Source: JBPCIX01 sp051005875 (GTDB lineage Bacteria; Actinomycetota; CADDZG01; JAHWKV01). Taken from it: a stretch of 62,553 bases of DNA. Below, piece after piece: positions 62,381-62,553 of the stretch. The position numbers and the translations under genes were made by a program. The notes beneath the pieces were generated by a model, which did not search any database, was not told the DNA's origin, and saw only the letters and a program-made list of their open reading frames with translations. Numbering within the stretch: the first letter of the stretch is position 1; each line of letters starts with the position of its first letter. The stretch spans positions 1-62,553 of the forward strand of contig JBPCIX010000017.1 of the NCBI GenBank assembly GCA_051005875.1, read 5' to 3'.

Positions 62381-62553
62381 CTAGAACCATCCGTTCACGT
62401 CGGCGATCACCAGAACCGAGCCGGCGGCATTGAAAACCGTCACCTTACCGTCCGCTCCAACCTTGGCGACCACCGCATTCGAGGTCGTCTGGCCGGCGTT
62501 GAAATTGAGATTGGCCGCGTTGGGGGTAGAAGTTCCGCTCGGATAAACCGTCA
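62381..62553 (-). CDS. C-terminal end of a surface/secreted repeat protein (partial)
   Basis: A minus-strand frame runs in from the right edge and stops at TAG (62381-62383), giving about 56 C-terminal residues. They read TVYPSGTSTPNAANLNF, AVVAKVGADGKVTVFN and VLVIADVNGWF, a beta-rich domain found in tandem at the ends of many actinobacterial exported proteins. The N-terminal part, and so the protein's main function, lies outside the window. Convergent with the exporter ATPase. Confidence 0.75.
   Translation of the reverse strand, partial: TVYPSGTSTPNAANLNFNAGQTTSNAVVAKVGADGKVTVFNAAGSVLVIADVNGWF

Overview
The window is a continuous, densely packed chromosomal segment from what looks like an actinobacterium. 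The evidence for this is an InhA-like enoyl-ACP reductase, an F420:NADPH oxidoreductase, an AccA3-type biotin carboxylase/BCCP fusion with a separate beta subunit, a geranylgeranyl-reductase family flavoprotein next to complex I, a caa3-type oxidase, and the C-terminal end of a surface repeat common in Actinobacteria. Composition is moderately GC-rich. No rRNA or tRNA is present, so the class cannot be fixed from this sequence; it does not read as a close relative of Mycobacterium or Streptomyces.

Layout. 57-911 is a glycosyltransferase and 934-2046 a polyprenyl diphosphate synthase. 2083-9372 is a caa3 cytochrome oxidase operon (ctaC-D-E-F-G, a membrane cupredoxin, and a fused heme A synthase/heme O synthase). 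9419-12655 holds an orphan NarL-type regulator, fabI, a geranylgeranyl-reductase-like flavoprotein and a small membrane protein. 12709-23331 is a complex I operon in the order A-B-C-D-H-I-J-K-L-M-N with no nuoE, nuoF or nuoG; its NuoI carries a long Pro/Ala-rich tail with a duplicated helical module. 23328-26979 is an MFS carrier and a DM13/RnfD-like pair. 27016-36588 is housekeeping: HtpX, an M23 peptidase, PcrA helicase, a BNR-repeat protein overlapping thiC, purH and folD. 36585-37976 is a small toxin-antitoxin island (AbrB/RelE-like and Phd/VapC). 38014-41301 is a TCA block (gltA divergent from icd-mdh). 41312-45222 holds a CADD-like diiron protein, an F420 reductase, an acyl-CoA carboxylase alpha chain and BirA. 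45219-62378 is a cell-surface glycan locus (Ugd, UDP-sugar decarboxylase-like SDR, glycosyltransferases, methyltransferases, an O-acyltransferase, two large membrane proteins and a Wzm/Wzt-type ABC exporter) interrupted by an acyl-CoA carboxylase beta chain. A truncated surface-protein gene enters at the right edge.

How the genes fit together. Polyprenyl synthase and the geranylgeranyl-reductase-like enzyme fit menaquinone side-chain synthesis and modification. Complex I and the caa3 oxidase would be the input and output ends of a menaquinone respiratory chain fed by the TCA genes. The glycan locus makes UDP-glucuronate and a decarboxylated UDP-sugar, assembles and decorates a polymer, and exports it.

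Expression signals. Many operon heads show a TANNNT hexamer only 6-8 nt before the start codon with no Shine-Dalgarno, the arrangement expected of leaderless transcripts. Inside operons, genes often begin in a stop-start overlap (ATGA or TTGA). Several genes seem to lack any ATG/GTG/TTG at the conserved N-terminus: mdh (ATC), vapC (CTG), a RelE-like toxin (ATT) and a double glycosyltransferase (CTG). These overlap-coupled unusual starts, the self-sacrificing-type CADD protein with all key residues, and the NuoEFG-less complex I with a modified NuoI are the points most worth following up.
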